Shown here piece after piece: positions 1 through 8,348 of a stretch of 64,000 bases of DNA (positions are counted from its first letter, which is position 1; each line of letters starts with the position of its first letter). Location of the stretch: the NCBI RefSeq assembly GCF_001427825.1, contig NZ_LMGT01000001.1, forward strand, positions 988,305 through 1,052,304, given 5' to 3'. This stretch comes from Brevundimonas sp. Root608. Lineage in GTDB: Bacteria; Pseudomonadota; Alphaproteobacteria; Caulobacterales; Caulobacteraceae. The notes below the pieces were generated by a model, which was not told the DNA's origin, did no database searches, and saw nothing but the letters and a program-made list of their open reading frames with translations. Made by a program: the position numbers and the translations under genes.

Positions 1-201
1 AACTGGCCGCGCACGCGCTTGAGGTCGGCGAAGACGCGATAGCGCCCCTCGCCCCTGACCTGCTCCACGGCGGTCCCGAATGCGGCCTTGTAGTCGTACA
101 AAACTGGCCGCGCACGCGCTTGAGGTCGGCGAAGACGCGATAGCGCCCCTCGCCCCTGACCTGCTCCACGGCGGTCCCGAATGCGGCCTTGTAGTCGTAC
201 A
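1..201. repeat. 101-bp-period direct tandem duplication
   Basis: Bases 1-100 and 102-201 are identical as far as I can read, separated by a single A. Each copy holds the first ~33 codons of hemA. The period is not a multiple of three and is close to a common short-read length, so a mis-assembly is as likely as a real duplication. Confidence 0.9.
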
Positions 202-202
202 T
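1..202 (-). pseudogene. hemA: hemA (5-aminolevulinate synthase), 5' end only, disrupted by a tandem duplication
   Basis: Read on the minus strand from an ATG at 202, the peptide begins MYDYKAAFGTAVEQV and continues through GRYRVFADLKR, the typical amino end of alphaproteobacterial 5-aminolevulinate synthase, which condenses glycine and succinyl-CoA in the first step of heme synthesis. The gene runs off the left edge. A segment of 100 bp occurs twice with a period of 101 bp, so the frame started at 202 shifts on entering the second copy. The copy nearer the rest of the gene could be read from a TTG codon at about 101. A purine-rich GGAGGAGG stretch lies some 25 bases upstream of the ATG. Identification is from the peptide alone. 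Whether the gene is truly broken or this is an assembly artefact cannot be decided here. Confidence 0.75.
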
Positions 203-261
203 CAGGATGATCCCGCGGCGAGTGAGCCTCCTCCTCCCACCCCCGTCCCTCCGCGTCACCT

Positions 262-281
262 CCGGTAAACTCCTGAGACCG
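262..281 (+). promoter_or_regulatory. CCGGT/CCTAGG-type motif, copy A (hemA/fixJ spacer)
   Basis: The sequence CCGGTAAACTCCTGAGACCG lies between the hemA start and the fixJ stop. Its first nine bases are identical to copy B in front of fixK, and 14 of 20 positions match without gaps. Function as an operator is inference. Confidence 0.4.
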
Positions 282-318
282 TCGGCGCGCGGTCCTGAAG
301 GAGGAGGGGGCCGGCGGC

Positions 319-924
319 CTATCTGGCCAGGATCGTCATCCGGACCAGTTCGGACAGGCTGCGGGCCTGCATCTTGGTCATGACGTTGGCGCGATAGACT
401 TCGACGGTGCGGGGGCTGATCTCGAGATCGTAGGCGATCACCTTGTTGGCGCGGCCCGCGACCAGGCCCTCGAGCACCTGACGCTCGCGCGTGGACAGGG
501 AGGCGAGGCGATCACGCACCTCGGCGTCCTGCCCTTCACGCTCGGCGGTTCCCGCCTGGTCGGCGAGGGCCGAGCGGATCGACGACAGCAGGGCCTCGTC
601 GTCGAAGGGCTTTTCGATGAAGTCCTTGACCCCGGCGCGGACGGCCTCGATGGCCAGCGGAACGTCGGCGTGGCCGGTCATGACGATGACCGGATGGCGC
701 ACCCCCATCTCGGACAGCCGCCGAACCATCTCCAGCCCGTTCATGTCCGGCATGCGGACGTCGGTGACGATGCACCCCGGAGCGAGGGTGTCGGCGTGGG
801 CCAGCAAGGCCGCGGCCGACTCATAGGTTCTGGAAACCAGGTCCGCGGTGTCCAGCAGGAAGGCCAGGGAATCCCGGATCGCAGGATCATCGTCCACCAC
901 ATGGACGATCGGCTCATTCGCCAT
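319..924 (-). CDS. fixJ: FixJ, two-component response regulator
   Basis: This 201-residue protein has a receiver domain (residues ~5-120) with the acidic DDD cluster at 11-13, the phospho-acceptor Asp55 in VTDVRMPD and the conserved Lys in EKPF. It ends in a LuxR/FixJ helix-turn-helix domain (~140-195, [15 protein letters not shown]). FixJ is phosphorylated by FixL when oxygen is low and activates fixK and related promoters; in Caulobacter it drives fixK and fixT. It overlaps the end of fixL by 11 bp, so the two are translationally coupled, fixL first. Length and domain order are normal for the family. Confidence 0.93.
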   Translation of the reverse strand: MANEPIVHVVDDDPAIRDSLAFLLDTADLVSRTYESAAALLAHADTLAPGCIVTDVRMPDMNGLEMVRRLSEMGVRHPVIVMTGHADVPLAIEAVRAGVKDFIEKPFDDEALLSSIRSALADQAGTAEREGQDAEVRDRLASLSTRERQVLEGLVAGRANKVIAYDLEISPRTVEVYRANVMTKMQARSLSELVRMTILAR

Positions 925-2434
925 CGTAAAGTTCCTCCTCGCCTACAGAACGCAGCGTAAAGCAGAATCGCGTACCGCCGCCGGGATTTGGCTCCACCCA
1001 GATACGGCCGCCGTGAGCCTCGACGATGGTGCGCGAAATCGACAGTCCGACGCCCATGCCGGTCCGCTTGGTGGTGACGAACGGCTGGAACAGCTGATCG
1101 GCGATGTCGGGGCTGATGCCCGAGCCGGTGTCGGCCACGGTGACCTGGGCGTATTCATCGGCGACGGGGTCGAGGCGGATTTCAAGCACCTTGCGCTTCG
1201 CCTCCTCCATGGCCTCGATCGCATTGCGGATCAAATTCAGCACGACCTGCTGGATCTGGACCTTGTCGGCGAGCACCAGGTCGATCTCGGGCGAGAAGCG
1301 GAACAGCACGCGGACGCCATGTTCCTTGGCCCCGACCAGGGCCAGGGCGCTGGCCTCCTCGATCAGCTTGGGCAGGCTTTCGACCCGCCGTTCCGCCTCG
1401 CCGCGGGCGACGAAGTCGCGCAGGCGGCGGATGATGTCGCCGGCCCGCAGCGCCTGGTCCCCGGCCTTGTGAATGGCGTCGCGCAGCCGGTCCCGGGGGA
1501 TGGCCTCGGCGTCGAGAAGGCGCAGCGAGCCCTTGAGATAGTTGGCCATCGCCGAGAGCGGCTGGTTCAGTTCATGCGCCAGGGCCGAAGCCATCTCGCC
1601 CATGGCGGTCAGACGGGAGATGTGGACCAGCTCCGACTGCAGCTCCTGGAGCCGCTGCTCGGTCTGCTGGCGTTCGCTGAGGTCCCGGACGAAGCCGGTG
1701 AAGAAGCGCTGGTCGCCCGAGATCATTTCCCCGACGGACAGTTCCATCGGGAAGGTCGAACCGTCCTTGCGTTCCCCGACCACGACGCGGCCGACGCCGA
1801 TGATCCGTCGCTCGCCGGTCGTCAGATAGCGGTCCAGATACCCGTCATGCTGTTCGCGATAGGGTTCGGGCATCAGCATCTTCACGTTTCGGCCGATCAC
1901 CTCGCCGGGGGTCCATCCGAACAGGCGCTCGGCCGTGGGACTGAAGGACTGCATGACGCCGCGCTCGGTGATGACGACCATGGCGTCCGGCACGGTGGCG
2001 AGGATCGACTGCAGGTGGGCTTCGCGCGCGCGCAGATCCCGGTTCACCAGGACGGCCCGGGAGCGCATGTTCTGGAAGGCCTCGCCGCCCGCTGAAATAC
2101 TCGCTCCCAGCAGGAGGAAGACCGCCGCGCCGGCTACGTCGCCCCCGGTCAGGGCGCCGGTCGACCAGGTGACGTAGAGGCCGCAGGCGAACCCCAGCAC
2201 CGTCGCCACAATGCCCGGCACGGCGCCCCCGAGCGCCGCGGCCACGACCACGGCCGGGACGAAGAACAGCAGCGCCAGCCGGTCCTCCAGCCACGGCGTC
2301 AGGGCCAGGCGCAGCGCCAGGCCGCCCGCGGCGCCGAGGACGGCGGTCGCCAGGCCGTAGCCGGTATGGCGGGTCGCCAGCATCCAGTCCCAGGGGGTCC
2401 GGGCCTCCAGCGCATCCGTCGGGGTGGTCGTCAT
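914..2434 (-). CDS. fixL: FixL, heme-based oxygen-sensing histidine kinase
   Basis: I chose the ATG at 2434 because GGAGG lies five bases upstream; this gives 506 residues. An N-terminal membrane region with several hydrophobic segments (~25-120) is followed by a PAS domain (~135-260). That domain contains PYREQHDGY, whose His (about residue 196) matches the heme-ligand histidine of rhizobial FixL, and [14 protein letters not shown] with the conserved heme-pocket Arg. The kinase part has the H-box AHELNQPL and the N, G1 and G2 boxes ([22 protein letters not shown]). Oxygen bound to the heme is known to inhibit the kinase in this family. It is upstream of fixJ and divergent from the alternative oxidase gene. 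Confidence 0.93.
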   Translation of the reverse strand: MTTTPTDALEARTPWDWMLATRHTGYGLATAVLGAAGGLALRLALTPWLEDRLALLFFVPAVVVAAALGGAVPGIVATVLGFACGLYVTWSTGALTGGDVAGAAVFLLLGASISAGGEAFQNMRSRAVLVNRDLRAREAHLQSILATVPDAMVVITERGVMQSFSPTAERLFGWTPGEVIGRNVKMLMPEPYREQHDGYLDRYLTTGERRIIGVGRVVVGERKDGSTFPMELSVGEMISGDQRFFTGFVRDLSERQQTEQRLQELQSELVHISRLTAMGEMASALAHELNQPLSAMANYLKGSLRLLDAEAIPRDRLRDAIHKAGDQALRAGDIIRRLRDFVARGEAERRVESLPKLIEEASALALVGAKEHGVRVLFRFSPEIDLVLADKVQIQQVVLNLIRNAIEAMEEAKRKVLEIRLDPVADEYAQVTVADTGSGISPDIADQLFQPFVTTKRTGMGVGLSISRTIVEAHGGRIWVEPNPGGGTRFCFTLRSVGEEELYDGE

Positions 2435-2450
2435 CGTGGCCTCCGCAACA

Positions 2451-2470
2451 CCCCGTAGGTGAAACACCGG
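2451..2470 (-). promoter_or_regulatory. CCGGT/CCTAGG-type motif, copy E (fixL/aox divergent region)
   Basis: On the minus strand this reads CCGGTGTTTCACCTACGGGG, matching copy B near fixK at 13 of 20 positions with the same spacing between CCGGT and the CCTA core. It lies 17-36 bases upstream of the fixL start and about 80-100 bases upstream of aox, so it could serve either promoter. Regulatory role is inferred. Confidence 0.45.
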
Positions 2471-2548
2471 AATTTCACCAGACGCAGCCGGCGGTTACTC
2501 CACCGCCATCGGGCCGCCGGCCCAAAGTTCACTGTTTCGGAAGCCGCC

Positions 2549-3238
2549 ATGATCGCTCCCCTCGTCGACCTGTCCGTCCACCACGCCCCCAGGGGCCTGT
2601 CCGACCGCACCGCCTGGGGCTTCGTCAAGGCGCTGCGCTTCTTCGCCGACACCTTCTTCGCCAAACGCTACGGCCACCGCGCCGTGGTGCTGGAGACCGT
2701 GGCCGCCGTGCCCGGCATGGTCGGCGCGACGCTGAATCACCTGAAGGCCCTGCGCCGGATGAAGGACGACAACGGCTGGATTCGCACCCTGATGGACGAG
2801 GCCGAGAACGAGCGGATGCACCTGATGACCTTCATCGAGGTGTGCAAGCCGACCCTGTTCGAACGCTTCATGGTCATCGCCGTGCAGTGGGTCTTCTACC
2901 TGTTCTTCTTCGGCCTCTACCTCGTGTCCGCGAAGACGGCGCACCGCGTGGTCGGCTATTTCGAGGAGGAGGCGGTGCTCAGCTACACCCACTACCTGGC
3001 CGAGATCGACGAGGGCCGCAGCGAGAACGTCGCCGCGCCCGAGATCGCCCTCCGCTACTGGAACCTGCCGGCCGACGCCACCCTGCGTGACGTGGTGCTG
3101 GTGGTGCGCGCCGACGAAGCCCACCACCGCGACGTCAATCACGGCTTCGCCAACGAACTGTGCGGCGCGGCGCCGATCGCCATCGCGCCCTGCCCGGTGC
3201 ACGTCGAGCTGCAACCCAACTGGAAGGCGGCGGCGTAA
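2549..3238 (+). CDS. aox: Alternative oxidase (cyanide-insensitive ubiquinol oxidase)
   Basis: The 229-residue product carries the complete di-iron ligand set of alternative oxidases: Glu49 in VLET, Glu88 and His91 in NERMH, Glu140 in [12 protein letters not shown], and Glu190 and His193 in [10 protein letters not shown] hydrophobic stretch around residues 107-127 fits the monotopic membrane anchor. The enzyme oxidises ubiquinol and reduces O2 to water without proton pumping and is known to resist cyanide and NO. The ATG at 2549 was preferred over an upstream in-frame start because the conserved region begins just after it. It is divergent from fixL and 28 bp ahead of hemN, probably in one transcript, which suggests a role during oxygen/NO transitions. 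Bacterial AOX is uncommon, but the motifs leave little doubt. Confidence 0.95.
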   Translation: MIAPLVDLSVHHAPRGLSDRTAWGFVKALRFFADTFFAKRYGHRAVVLETVAAVPGMVGATLNHLKALRRMKDDNGWIRTLMDEAENERMHLMTFIEVCKPTLFERFMVIAVQWVFYLFFFGLYLVSAKTAHRVVGYFEEEAVLSYTHYLAEIDEGRSENVAAPEIALRYWNLPADATLRDVVLVVRADEAHHRDVNHGFANELCGAAPIAIAPCPVHVELQPNWKAAA

Positions 3239-3266
3239 CAGCGAACCACAGACCGAGGCGTTCCGC

Positions 3267-4631
3267 ATGTCGCTCCGCACCCTTCCACCCGCCTGGCGCT
3301 CCCACGCCGAGCGCAACCTGCCGCGCTACACCAGCTATCCGACGGCGGTCGCCTTCGAGACCGCCGCCGGGGAGGGGCAGGCGCGGGAGTGGTTGGCGGC
3401 GACCCGCGCGGACCAGGCCATCTCGGCCTATGTCCATGTGCCCTTCTGCAAGCGCCTGTGCTGGTATTGCGGCTGCCACACCAGCGTCTTCCACGAGTAC
3501 GACAGGGTCCGCGCCTTCTTCCAGACCCTGATGCTGGAGGTGGACCTCTGGGCGGACGCCATCGGACCGCACGCTGGCGCCGCCCATCTGCATTTCGGCG
3601 GCGGCAGTCCCAACGCCCTGTCGCCTGACGACTTCCTGGCCCTTGTCCGGCACATGGCGGACCGGTTCGCCCTGCGTCCCGGCGCGGAAGTGGCGGCCGA
3701 GCTGGATCCGGGCATGCTGTCGGACGCCTTCATCGATGCGGCCGGCGAGGCGGGTGTGACCCGGGTCAGCCTCGGCGTGCAGACCTTCGACCCCGACGTC
3801 CAGGCGAAGGTCAACCGCATCCAGCCGTTCGACATGGTCGCCGCCGCCAACGACCGTCTACGCAAGGCCGGCGTAGCCGCGATCAATTTCGACCTGATGT
3901 ACGGCCTCCCCGGCCAGACGCCCCAGAATGTCGCGGCCTCCACGAAGGCGGCGGTGACCCTTCGGCCCGACCGGGTCGCCGTGTTCGGCTACGCCCATGT
4001 GCCGTGGATGAAGAAGCACCAGGTGATGATCCGGGAGGCCGACCTCGCGGACGGCGACGGCCGCTGGGCCCAGGCCGAGGCCGCCGACGAGACTCTGCGC
4101 GCGGCCGGTTATGTCCGCATCGGCCTGGATCACTACGCCTTGCCGGAGGACCCCCTGGCCATCGCCGCGGCCTCGGGAGGGCTGCGTCGGAATTTCCAGG
4201 GCTACACCGACGACCCGGCGCCCGTGCTGGTGCCGATCGGTCCCTCCTCGATCGGACGTTTCGCCGAGGGGTTCGTGCAGAACGCCATCACGACCGACCG
4301 GTGGGGCCACGAGGTCGAGGCCGGACGCCTCCCGGTCGCGCGCCGCCTGGCCGTCGATGCCGAAGACGAACTGCGCGCCGCCGTGATCGAGCGGCTGATG
4401 TGCGACCTCACGGTCGATGTCGCGGAGGTCTGCCGGGCGCACGGCTTCGCCGACGTGACGCTGGACAGCGCGATCGTCGCCGCGAGCCGGCTGCAGGCCG
4501 ACGGCCTGTGCGAGGTCAGCGGCCGAACCATCCGGATCCCGGCCGAGGCCCACCGCGTCATGCGCGTGGTGGCGGCCTGTTTCGACGCCCGTCTGCCGGT
4601 CGCCACGAGCCGGCACGCCCGGGCTGTGTGA
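3267..4631 (+). CDS. hemN: Oxygen-independent coproporphyrinogen III oxidase
   Basis: This 454-residue radical-SAM enzyme makes protoporphyrinogen IX without oxygen. The 4Fe-4S motif CxxxCxxC is Cys61, Cys65 and Cys68 in PFCKRLCWYCGCHT, preceded by the HemN signature RYTSYPTA near the amino end; GGGSPN follows at about 110. The C-terminal HemN domain spans roughly 360-440. The ATG at 3267 has a GAGGCG stretch upstream. It directly follows aox and precedes the NO reductase, so heme supply is coupled to the low-oxygen respiratory genes. Confidence 0.95.
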   Translation: MSLRTLPPAWRSHAERNLPRYTSYPTAVAFETAAGEGQAREWLAATRADQAISAYVHVPFCKRLCWYCGCHTSVFHEYDRVRAFFQTLMLEVDLWADAIGPHAGAAHLHFGGGSPNALSPDDFLALVRHMADRFALRPGAEVAAELDPGMLSDAFIDAAGEAGVTRVSLGVQTFDPDVQAKVNRIQPFDMVAAANDRLRKAGVAAINFDLMYGLPGQTPQNVAASTKAAVTLRPDRVAVFGYAHVPWMKKHQVMIREADLADGDGRWAQAEAADETLRAAGYVRIGLDHYALPEDPLAIAAASGGLRRNFQGYTDDPAPVLVPIGPSSIGRFAEGFVQNAITTDRWGHEVEAGRLPVARRLAVDAEDELRAAVIERLMCDLTVDVAEVCRAHGFADVTLDSAIVAASRLQADGLCEVSGRTIRIPAEAHRVMRVVAACFDARLPVATSRHARAV

Positions 4632-4633
4632 TC

Positions 4634-4653
4634 CCGGGACAACCCCCACTGGG
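4634..4653 (+). promoter_or_regulatory. CCGGT/CCTAGG-type motif, copy C (norZ upstream)
   Basis: CCGGGACAACCCCCACTGGG matches copy B at about 13 of 20 gapless positions and sits in the hemN-norZ spacer, 13 bases before an NnrR-like box. Proposed operator; not proven. Confidence 0.4.
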
Positions 4654-4666
4654 GGAATCCCGGAGT

Positions 4667-4680
4667 TTGTCGGCGCACAA
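4667..4680 (+). promoter_or_regulatory. NnrR-type Crp/Fnr box upstream of norZ
   Basis: TTGTC-GGCG-CACAA is a TTG-N8-CAA dyad with TTGT/ACAA outer half-sites. Its centre is 88.5 bases before the norZ ATG, so a class II promoter would start near 4715. The same form recurs before nirK, nrdJ/RIC and pseudoazurin, and reversed before the decarboxylase-ubi operon. Confidence 0.65.
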
Positions 4681-4761
4681 CGTCCGGCCACGCTGATCGA
4701 CGGAATGGAAGCTTCAATTGGCCGGATTCGGGACCTCCCGAGTGGCCGCAAGGATATCGCG

Positions 4762-7044
4762 ATGACAACCAAACGACTTTGGATCGTCCTCGCCCTGATC
4801 ATGGCGACATCGTTCGCCGTGCTGGGGATGATGGGACGGGAGATAAACCGGCAGGCGCCGCCGATACCGGCGCAGGTCGTGGACACGACCGGGGCGGTGC
4901 TGCTGACCCGCGAGGACATCCAGACCGGCCAGCTGGCCTGGCAGTCCATGGGCGGCCAGCAGGTCGGCTCGGTCTGGGGCCACGGCGGCTATGTCGCGCC
5001 TGACTGGTCGGCCGACCAGTTGCACCGGGAAACCACCGCTCTGCTGGAGATGTGGTCGCAGCGCGAACACGGCCAGTCCTGGGCCAGCCTGGACGTTGAA
5101 CGCCAGGCGGCGTTGAAGGCCCGGGTCAAGCGCGAGATGCGCACCAACACCTATGATCCGGCGACCGACACCATCACGGTCTCGGCCGACCGGGCCGCCG
5201 CCATGCGCGAGGTCAAGGCCCACTACGTCGCCCTGCTGGGCGACGATCCGGCCCTGGAATCGCTGCGCGAGCAATACGCCATCGCCAATAACGCCGTGCC
5301 GGACGCCGGCCGCCGCAACCAGATCTCGGCCTTCTACTGGTGGGCCAGCTGGGGTGCGGGAACCCAGCGTCCCAACGACGTCATCACCTACACCTCCAAC
5401 TGGCCGCACGAGCCGCTGATCGACAACGTCCCGACCCCGGCCAACATCGTCTGGTCGGTGGCCAGCGTCCTGCTGCTGATCTTCGGCGTCGCCGCCCTGG
5501 TCTTCTGGCACGCCCGCCAGCCGAAGGACGAGCACCTCGAACCGCCCAATGCCGATCCGCTGATGGGCATGAAGCCGACGCCGTCGATGAAGGCGGCGGG
5601 CAAGTATTTCCTGACCGTGATCGCCCTGTTCCTGCTGCAGGTCGGGCTCGGAGCCGTCACCGCCCACTATGCGGTCGAGGGCCATGACTTCTACGGCATT
5701 CCGATCTCGGAATGGATTCCCTACGCCGTGACCCGCACCTGGCACACCCAGCTGGCGGTGTTCTGGATCGCCACGGCCTGGCTGGGCACGGGCCTCTACA
5801 TCGCCCCGATCGTCTCGGGCAAGGAGCCGCGGTTCCAGGCCCTGGGCGTCAACGTTCTCTGGGTCGCCCTCGTCGTCGTGGTGCTGGGCTCCATGGCCGG
5901 CGAATGGTTCGGCGTGCAGCAGATCTTCGACCTCGACACCAACTGGTGGTTCGGCCACCAGGGCTGGGAATACATCGACCTCGGCCGCTTCTGGCAGAGC
6001 CTGCTGTTCGTCGGCCTGCTGCTGTGGCTGCTGCTGGTGACCCGGGCCCTCTGGCCGGCGCTGCGGGAGAAGTCCCAGGCCAAGCCGGTGCTGGTGATCC
6101 TGTTCCTGTCCACCGTGGCCATCGCCCTGTTCTATGCGGCCGGCTTCATGTGGGGCAAACACACTCACATCAGCATGGTCGAATACTGGCGCTGGTGGGT
6201 GGTCCACCTGTGGGTCGAGGGCTTCTTCGAAGTGTTCGCCACGGCGGTGATCAGCCTGCTGTTCGTCCGCCTCGGCCTGGTCCGGCCGATGGTCGCCAAT
6301 GTCGCGGTCGTGTTCGGCACCATCGTCTTCATGACCGGCGGCGTCCTCGGCACCGCCCACCACTGGTACTTCGCCGGCACGCCCACCTCGGTGATGGCCA
6401 TCGGCTCGGTGTTCTCGGCCCTCGAGGTCGTGCCCCTGGCCCTGGTCGGCTTCGAGGCCTTCGAGAACTGGCGGCACACGAAGGCCGCCCCGTGGGTCAA
6501 GGCCTACAAATGGCCGATCCTGTTCTTCGTCGCCGTCGGCTTCTGGAACCTGCTCGGCGCCGGCGTCTTCGGCTTCATGATCAACCCGCCGCTGAGCCTG
6601 TATTACATCCAGGGGCTCAACACGACGGCGACCCACGCCCACGCGGCCCTGTTCGGGGTCTACGGGATGCTGGGCATCGGCCTGCTGCTGTTCTGCTTCC
6701 GCAGCCTGGCGCGCCGCGAGGCCTGGAGCGACACCCTGCTGGCCTGGACCTTCTGGCTGTTGAACATCGGTCTGGCGATGATGCTCTTCCTGTCGCTGCT
6801 GCCGATCGGGGTGGTGCAGGCCTTCGCCAGCATCGAGCACGGCATGTGGTACGCGCGCTCTCCGGCGGTGCTGCACTCGCCGCTGGTCCAGACCCTGGTG
6901 TGGATGCGCGTCCCCGGCGACGTGGTGTTCGGGGCGGGGGCCGTCACCTTGGCGATCTTCGCCGCCCGGCTGGTGATCGCGGGCCTCAAGCCAAGGCCCG
7001 GGACCGACCCCGCAGCCGAGCCGGCCGTCCTGCCGGCCGAGTAA
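4762..7044 (+). CDS. norZ: Quinol-dependent nitric oxide reductase (qNOR)
   Basis: The 760-residue protein is a single-chain NO reductase that reduces 2 NO to N2O with electrons from ubiquinol at the inner membrane. An N-terminal helix and a long periplasmic cytochrome-c-like domain lacking any CxxCH motif (~residues 30-215) are fused to a 12-13 helix NorB-type catalytic domain. His residues typical of the heme/non-heme iron sites are visible in RTWHTQLAVFW, GKHTHISMVEYWRWW and TAHHWYFAGTP. I chose the ATG at 4762 because AAGGA lies seven bases upstream. nnrS follows after a hairpin. No separate norC or norQD is present, as expected for qNOR. Confidence 0.95.
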   Translation: MTTKRLWIVLALIMATSFAVLGMMGREINRQAPPIPAQVVDTTGAVLLTREDIQTGQLAWQSMGGQQVGSVWGHGGYVAPDWSADQLHRETTALLEMWSQREHGQSWASLDVERQAALKARVKREMRTNTYDPATDTITVSADRAAAMREVKAHYVALLGDDPALESLREQYAIANNAVPDAGRRNQISAFYWWASWGAGTQRPNDVITYTSNWPHEPLIDNVPTPANIVWSVASVLLLIFGVAALVFWHARQPKDEHLEPPNADPLMGMKPTPSMKAAGKYFLTVIALFLLQVGLGAVTAHYAVEGHDFYGIPISEWIPYAVTRTWHTQLAVFWIATAWLGTGLYIAPIVSGKEPRFQALGVNVLWVALVVVVLGSMAGEWFGVQQIFDLDTNWWFGHQGWEYIDLGRFWQSLLFVGLLLWLLLVTRALWPALREKSQAKPVLVILFLSTVAIALFYAAGFMWGKHTHISMVEYWRWWVVHLWVEGFFEVFATAVISLLFVRLGLVRPMVANVAVVFGTIVFMTGGVLGTAHHWYFAGTPTSVMAIGSVFSALEVVPLALVGFEAFENWRHTKAAPWVKAYKWPILFFVAVGFWNLLGAGVFGFMINPPLSLYYIQGLNTTATHAHAALFGVYGMLGIGLLLFCFRSLARREAWSDTLLAWTFWLLNIGLAMMLFLSLLPIGVVQAFASIEHGMWYARSPAVLHSPLVQTLVWMRVPGDVVFGAGAVTLAIFAARLVIAGLKPRPGTDPAAEPAVLPAE

Positions 7045-7062
7045 CGGGCCGACAGCGTACGG

Positions 7063-7100
7063 GGCGGGGAGGGGTTCGCCTCTCCCCGCCCTTTCTTTTT
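7063..7100 (+). terminator. Hairpin with T-rich tail between norZ and nnrS
   Basis: A nine-base GC stem (GGCGGGGAG / CTCCCCGCC) with a ten-base loop is followed by CTTTCTTTTT. It looks like an intrinsic terminator for norZ; partial read-through would let nnrS be made at a lower level. Confidence 0.7.
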
Positions 7101-7116
7101 CAAAGGATTCCTGCCC

Positions 7117-8298
7117 GTGGCCACGACAGCCCAGTCCATCCGGCGATACGCCGGCCCGCCGGTGTTCAGTTTCGGTTTCCGGCCCTTCTTCCTGTTCTCG
7201 GCCGTCTGGGCGGCGGTCGCCGTGCCGATCTGGGTCGCGTCGATGTCGCTGGGCGACGGGACGGTGGGCGGGATGGACGGCCGCCTGTGGCACATCCACG
7301 AAATGCTGTTCGGCTATCTGGCCGGGGTCATCGCCGGCTTCCTGCTGACCGCCGTGCCCAACTGGACCGGCCGCCTGCCGGTGACCGGCCTGAAGCTGGC
7401 GGGCCTGTTCGTCCTCTGGGCCGCGGGTCGGGCGGCGGGATTCCTGCCGGCGTCTCTGTCCGTCCCCGCCGCCGTGATCGACAGCGCCTTCCTGGTCGTC
7501 TTCGCCGCGCTGATCTGGCGCGAGGTGCTGGCGGCGAAGAACCGGCGCAACCTGCCGGTCTGCCTGATGGTGTCGGTGCTGGCCGCCGCCAACATCGCCT
7601 TCCATCTGCGGGATCAGGTTCCGCTGTTCGGACCGGGCGGCGAGCGGGCCGCCGTGGCGGTCATCACCGGCCTGATCGCCCTGATCGGGGGTCGGGTGAC
7701 CCCCAGTTTCACCCAGAACTGGACCCAGGCCCACGGGATCGCCCGGGGGCCGACCGCCTTCAACCGCTTCGACGCCGGGGTTCTGGCCCTGACCGCACTC
7801 GCCCTCATCGCCTGGGTCGCGGCGCCCTGGGCGTCCCTGACCGGCGCGGCCATGGTCCTCGCCGGCCTGGCCAATCTCGCGCGGCTGGCGCGCTGGCGCG
7901 GCTGGCTGGCCCGGCGCGAGGCGCTCGTCTGGATTCTGCACGCCGGCTATGCGTGGCTCGGCGTGGGGTTGATCCTGCTGGGATTGTCCGCGCTGGTCCC
8001 CGACTCCGTGCCGTTCACCGCCGGCATTCACGCCCTGACCACGGGCGCCATGGGGGTCGAGACCCTGGCCATGATGACCCGCGCCACCCGAGGCCATACC
8101 GGCCGGCCGCGTGTCGCCGACGGTTCGACCACCGCCATCTATCTGCTGATCCTGTCGGCGGTGGTCGTGCGGGTCTCGGCGCCGTTCCTGACGGAGTGGA
8201 CCGTGGCCCTGCTGGCGGTCTCGGCGACGCTGTGGGCCCTCGCCTTCGCCGGCTTCGTCGCCGCCTACGGACCGATGCTGTGGCGCCGATCGCTGTGA
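7117..8298 (+). CDS. nnrS: NnrS family heme- and copper-containing membrane protein
   Basis: This is a 393-residue polytopic protein with about 12 hydrophobic helices and the NnrS signatures FSFGFRPFFL near the start, WHIHEMLFGY around 58-67 and AVPNWTGR around 85-92. NnrS proteins occur with NO-metabolism genes and protect against nitrosative stress in several bacteria; the biochemical activity is not settled. It starts with GTG at 7117, with AAAGGA about nine bases upstream. It lies 72 bp after norZ, separated by a terminator-like hairpin. Confidence 0.92.
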   Translation: MATTAQSIRRYAGPPVFSFGFRPFFLFSAVWAAVAVPIWVASMSLGDGTVGGMDGRLWHIHEMLFGYLAGVIAGFLLTAVPNWTGRLPVTGLKLAGLFVLWAAGRAAGFLPASLSVPAAVIDSAFLVVFAALIWREVLAAKNRRNLPVCLMVSVLAAANIAFHLRDQVPLFGPGGERAAVAVITGLIALIGGRVTPSFTQNWTQAHGIARGPTAFNRFDAGVLALTALALIAWVAAPWASLTGAAMVLAGLANLARLARWRGWLARREALVWILHAGYAWLGVGLILLGLSALVPDSVPFTAGIHALTTGAMGVETLAMMTRATRGHTGRPRVADGSTTAIYLLILSAVVVRVSAPFLTEWTVALLAVSATLWALAFAGFVAAYGPMLWRRSL

Positions 8299-8300
8299 CA

Positions 8301-8314
8301 TTGCGCCCGCGCAA
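8301..8314 (+). promoter_or_regulatory. FixK-type box upstream of the DUF454 gene
   Basis: TTGCG-CCCG-CGCAA is a perfect five-base dyad fitting the FixK2 consensus TTG(A/C)-N6-(T/G)CAA. Its centre is exactly 41.5 bases before the ATG at 8349, the spacing normally seen between a class II Crp/Fnr site and the transcription start. Confidence 0.6.
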
Positions 8315-8348
8315 GGCGGCGGCGACCGGGACGTGCGACAGGTCGGGC

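Noticed and set aside
4714..8301. A 1195-codon open frame on the minus strand opposite norZ and nnrS
   Set aside because: Its product is low-complexity (rich in Gly, Gln, Asp, His and Arg) and mirrors GC-rich codons of clear genes on the other strand. No domain is recognisable.
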